This document shows positions 61,154 to 64,000 of a stretch of DNA of 64,000 bases, piece after piece (the stretch's first letter is position 1; the number at the start of each line of letters is the position of its first letter). The DNA comes from Streptomyces sp. 6-11-2 (lineage in GTDB: Bacteria; Actinomycetota; Actinomycetes; Streptomycetales; Streptomycetaceae). The stretch is from assembly GCF_006540305.1 (NCBI RefSeq), contig NZ_BJOR01000001.1, positions 4,340,001-4,404,000 of the forward strand, read 5' to 3'. The notes beneath the pieces were generated by a model that saw only the letters and a program-made list of their open reading frames with translations, made no database searches and was not told where the DNA came from. The position numbers and the translations under genes were made by a program.

Positions 61154-61614
61154 GGCAATCGGTCCTCGAAAGTGGGGGTCTCCCCCCGTGCCTCTCGCTG
61201 CGGGGGAGGGTGCGGACAGGGATCTGTAGGTGTGACGCGGGCATCGGCCTGGCATTCCGCCGGGTTCCCGGCGGTCCGCCAATCGACTCTATTCGCCTGT
61301 GTGCCCGACTGGAACCGCTGGTAAGCACGACCTAACCCATGGTGCCGGTGCACGGGGGGCGCACGGAGTCATGCGGTCCACGGAGTGGACGGGCGCACGC
61401 GCCCGCCGGGGCCGTTCGACCCTGGTACACCGGTGTCCGTAAAGCGAACACCCGCTCCATAGTGCACTTGACGGGTTCAAGTCAAGATCTGTTTTTTCTT
61501 GCGAACGTCTAGTCGAATGACGTCACTTGACTACACGCGTTCATCGTGCGCGGACCTCTCCATGGCCCATGACCCCCCTTCCGCGCGCACGGACGCGGCT
61601 GGGGAGGACCACAA
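61154..61614. other. 461-bp intergenic leader of the metalloprotease gene
   Basis: No supported coding frame is seen. Near the right end is the inverted repeat ACTTGA-CGGGT-TCAAGT (61466-61482) and a further ACTTGA at 61525-61530, plus a T-run (61491-61498). These are candidate regulator sites for the secreted protease. Confidence 0.5.
61466..61530 (+). promoter_or_regulatory. ACTTGA/TCAAGT sites upstream of the M6 protease gene
   Basis: One perfect 6-bp inverted pair (61466-61471 with 61477-61482) and a third copy of the half-site at 61525-61530 lie 85-150 bp before the start codon. They are AT-richer than the surroundings. Confidence 0.45.
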
Positions 61615-63963
61615 GTGACCAGTAGACGCTGGACGTTCAGAACGACCGCGATCGGTGTCGCGCTCGCGGCGGCCACCGCCACGTTCTCGACGTTCGCCGT
61701 GGCGGAGGCCGCGACGACGGCCGACTCCGCTTCCGTGAACCGGCACGACCCGCAGCCGGTGGAGCAGCACTCGCACGACCTCGACGGCCCGCTGAGCAAG
61801 ACGCAGAAGGCCCAGCGCCAGGAGGCCCTGAGCCAGGTCATCGCCGGCAAGGCCAAGGTGCAGGACCGCAAGGGCTCCAAGGTCGTCGAGCTCAAGGGCA
61901 AGAAGGGCGACACCAAGTACGTCGAGCTGGGCCGGGAGAAGACCGACAAGATCTTCACCATCCTGGTCGAGTTCGGCGACAAGACGGACCCGAAGTACGG
62001 CGGCACCCCCGGTCCGCTGCACAACGAGATCGCCGCGCCGGATCGCAAGAAGGACAACTCCACGGCCTGGCAGAAGGACTACAACCAGCAGCACTTCCAG
62101 GACCTGTACTTCGGCACCGGCAAGAACACGGAGTCGGTGAAGAAGTACTACGAGACCCAGTCCTCGGGCCGCTACTCGGTCGACGGCAAGGTCTCCGACT
62201 GGGTCAAGGTGCCCTGGAACGAGGCCCGTTATGGCAACAACGCCTGCGGCTCCACCAACTGCCCGAGCGTGTGGAACATCGTCAGCGACGGTGTGAACGC
62301 CTGGGTCGCCCAGCAGAAGGCGGCCGGCCGGACCGACGCCCAGATCAAGGCGGACCTGGCCCAGTACGACCAGTGGGACCGCTACGACTACAACGGCAAC
62401 GGCAACTTCAACGAGCCCGACGGCTACATCGACCACTTCCAGATCGTGCACGCCGGTGAGGACGAGTCCGCCGGCGGCGGCGCCCAGGGCACCGACGCGA
62501 TCTGGGCGCACCGCTGGTACGCCTTCGGCACCGACGCCGGCGCCACCGGCCCCGAGTACAACAAGCTCGGCGGCGCGCAGATCGGCAACACCGGCATCTG
62601 GGTCGGCGACTACACCATCCAGCCGGAGAACGGCGGCCTCGGCGTCTACGCCCACGAGTACGGCCACGACCTCGGCCTGCCGGACGAGTACGACACCTCC
62701 GGCGGCGAGAACTCCACCGGCTTCTGGACGCTGATGTCCTCCGGTTCCTGGCTCGGCCGCGGCAAGGAAGCCATCGGCGACCTGCCCGGCGACATGAACG
62801 CCTGGGACAAGCTCCAGCTCGGCTGGCTCAACTACGACGTCGCCAAGGCGGGCGTGAACTCGGCGCACAAGCTGGGTCTGTCCGAGTACAACACCAAGCA
62901 CCGGCAGGCCGTGGTGGTCTCCCTGCCCGACAAGGCGGTCACCACCACGATCGTCACCCCGGCCCAGGGTGCCACCCAGTGGTGGAGCGGCAGCGCCAAC
63001 AACCTGAAGAACACCCTGACCCGGTCCGTGGACCTCACCGGCAAGAAGTCGGCCGCCCTCACCCTTGACGGCTGGTACGACATCGAGGCCAACTACGACT
63101 TCCTCTACACCGAGGTCTCCACCGACGGCGGCGCCAACTACACCGTCCTCGACGGCACCGTGAACGGCCAGCCGATCCCGCGCGACGGCAGCGGCAACCC
63201 GGCCCTGCACGGCACGGTCGACGGCTGGAAGAACCTGTCGTACTCCCTGGACGCCTACGCGGGTCAGAAGGTCCTGCTCCGCTTCCGCTACCAGACCGAC
63301 GGCGGAGTGGCGCTGAAGGGCTTCACGGCCGACCGGATCACGCTGACCGCGGACGGCTCGGTGGTCTTCGCGGACGACGCCGAGAGCGCGGACCCGGCGT
63401 GGACGGCGAACGGCTTCTCCCGCATCGGCGCGTCCTTCACCAAGGACTACAAGCAGTACTACATCGCCGAGAACCGCCAGTACGTGTCGTACGACACCAC
63501 GCTGCAGACCGGCCCGTACAACTTCGGCTTCGCCGACCGTCCGGACTGGGTCGAGCACTTCCCGTACCAGAACGGCCTGCTGATCTGGAAGTGGGACACC
63601 TCCGAGGCCGACAACAACACCAGCAAGCACCCGGGCACCGGCCGGATCCTCCCGGTCGACTCGCACCCGGACGCGCTGCGGTGGTCCGACGGCACGCTGA
63701 TGCGCAACCGCATCCAGACCTACGACTCGACGTTCAGCCTGTACGGCACGGACGGCATCACGCTGCACAAGGCGGGCGTCACGACCAAGATCAAGTCGTC
63801 GAAGGGGGTGTCGGTCTTCAACGACCGCGCCAACACCTACTACGACCCCGCGAACCCGGCCGGCGGTGTCAAGATCACTGACACCAACACCAAGATCAAG
63901 ATCACCAAGGAGGCCAAGGACGGCTCCACGATGGAGATCGAGGTCGGCGGCGCGCTGAAGTAA
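61615..63963 (+). CDS. Secreted M6-family (immune inhibitor A) metalloprotease
   Basis: 782 aa from GTG 61615, with GGAGG 7 nt upstream. A signal peptide of about 33 residues (RTTAIGVALAAATATFSTFAVAEA) is followed by a pro-region. The zinc site H347-E348-x-x-H351 lies in HEYGHDLGLPDEYD. The C-terminal half contains beta-sandwich modules typical of InhA-type proteases (LDGWYDIEANYDFLYTEVS, LLRFRYQTDGG). It degrades extracellular proteins. Production probably depends on growth phase, as for other Streptomyces secreted proteases. The stop at 63961-63963 leaves only 37 bp to the window edge. Confidence 0.93.
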   Translation: MTSRRWTFRTTAIGVALAAATATFSTFAVAEAATTADSASVNRHDPQPVEQHSHDLDGPLSKTQKAQRQEALSQVIAGKAKVQDRKGSKVVELKGKKGDTKYVELGREKTDKIFTILVEFGDKTDPKYGGTPGPLHNEIAAPDRKKDNSTAWQKDYNQQHFQDLYFGTGKNTESVKKYYETQSSGRYSVDGKVSDWVKVPWNEARYGNNACGSTNCPSVWNIVSDGVNAWVAQQKAAGRTDAQIKADLAQYDQWDRYDYNGNGNFNEPDGYIDHFQIVHAGEDESAGGGAQGTDAIWAHRWYAFGTDAGATGPEYNKLGGAQIGNTGIWVGDYTIQPENGGLGVYAHEYGHDLGLPDEYDTSGGENSTGFWTLMSSGSWLGRGKEAIGDLPGDMNAWDKLQLGWLNYDVAKAGVNSAHKLGLSEYNTKHRQAVVVSLPDKAVTTTIVTPAQGATQWWSGSANNLKNTLTRSVDLTGKKSAALTLDGWYDIEANYDFLYTEVSTDGGANYTVLDGTVNGQPIPRDGSGNPALHGTVDGWKNLSYSLDAYAGQKVLLRFRYQTDGGVALKGFTADRITLTADGSVVFADDAESADPAWTANGFSRIGASFTKDYKQYYIAENRQYVSYDTTLQTGPYNFGFADRPDWVEHFPYQNGLLIWKWDTSEADNNTSKHPGTGRILPVDSHPDALRWSDGTLMRNRIQTYDSTFSLYGTDGITLHKAGVTTKIKSSKGVSVFNDRANTYYDPANPAGGVKITDTNTKIKITKEAKDGSTMEIEVGGALK

Positions 63964-64000
63964 TCAGCGTTTACGCAGGTCAAGCGCACATCGGCGGCAA

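Overview
The window is a high-GC chromosomal segment with the codon bias, GTG/TTG starts, leaderless promoters and marker genes (ssgG, hupA, sigU-type ECF factor, WhiJ-like regulator trio, sortase substrate) of a Streptomyces. From memory, the conserved genes run in the order of S. coelicolor SCO2974 down to about SCO2921 (pkaA, pkaB, prfB, ftsE, ftsX, protease, smpB ... sigU, rsuA, helicase, malic enzyme, hupA, murA ... lrp, hppD, oxidase, ssgG). This is therefore mostly core chromosome, with one clear accessory stretch.

Layout. Positions 1-9.7 kb hold Ser/Thr kinases, a degenerate repeat tract, peptide release factor 2, an LAxTG cell-wall protein, the FtsEX division complex, an S41 protease and the trans-translation pair smpB and ssrA (tmRNA). 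About 9.8-15.7 kb, directly behind ssrA, is a scrambled island. It holds a truncated histidine kinase, a broken Rhs/YD-repeat gene, two ISAs1-type remnants, a MITE nested in one of them, an AT-richer orphan gene, a NarL regulator, and partial duplications of neighbouring genes. About 15.7-17.2 kb is an ATPase / XRE-DUF5753 / DUF397 regulatory module with a perfect palindrome in the divergent promoter. It is followed by an MFS exporter and a LysR regulator.

From 19.7 to 24.8 kb lies a translationally coupled envelope operon: a disordered membrane protein, a fused polysaccharide deacetylase-glycosyltransferase and an acyltransferase. From 25.1 to 27.1 kb is an operon of a 16-cysteine barrel-like protein, a Tat-exported protein and a MauE/DoxX-like membrane protein. 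I consider it the most promising undescribed system. From 27.2 to 31.5 kb are a lipoprotein, a secreted protein, a CGNR regulator and an ECF sigma/anti-sigma pair. From 31.6 to 39 kb are a HelD-like ATPase, a probable small RNA, NAD-type malic enzyme, HU, MurA and two small conserved proteins.

From 39.1 to 46.5 kb are a GH20 hexosaminidase and a three-subunit molybdenum-hydroxylase-like operon. Its Fe-S subunit carries a roughly 530-residue disordered extension, and its large subunit lacks the usual catalytic glutamate motif. From 46.7 to 53 kb are a SUKH-4-like protein, an MFS exporter, a DEAH-type helicase, an IclR regulator and a Lon-like serine protease. A second copy of the 227-bp MITE sits exactly in the shared CTAG stop of two convergent genes near 53.0-53.2 kb. 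From 53.2 to 64 kb are ArsR-like and Lrp regulators, HPPD (tyrosine catabolism), a glycolate-oxidase-like flavoprotein, SsgG, two RDD membrane proteins separated by a 15-bp minisatellite, and a secreted M6 metalloprotease.

No tRNA, rRNA, CRISPR array, integrase or intact transposase was seen.
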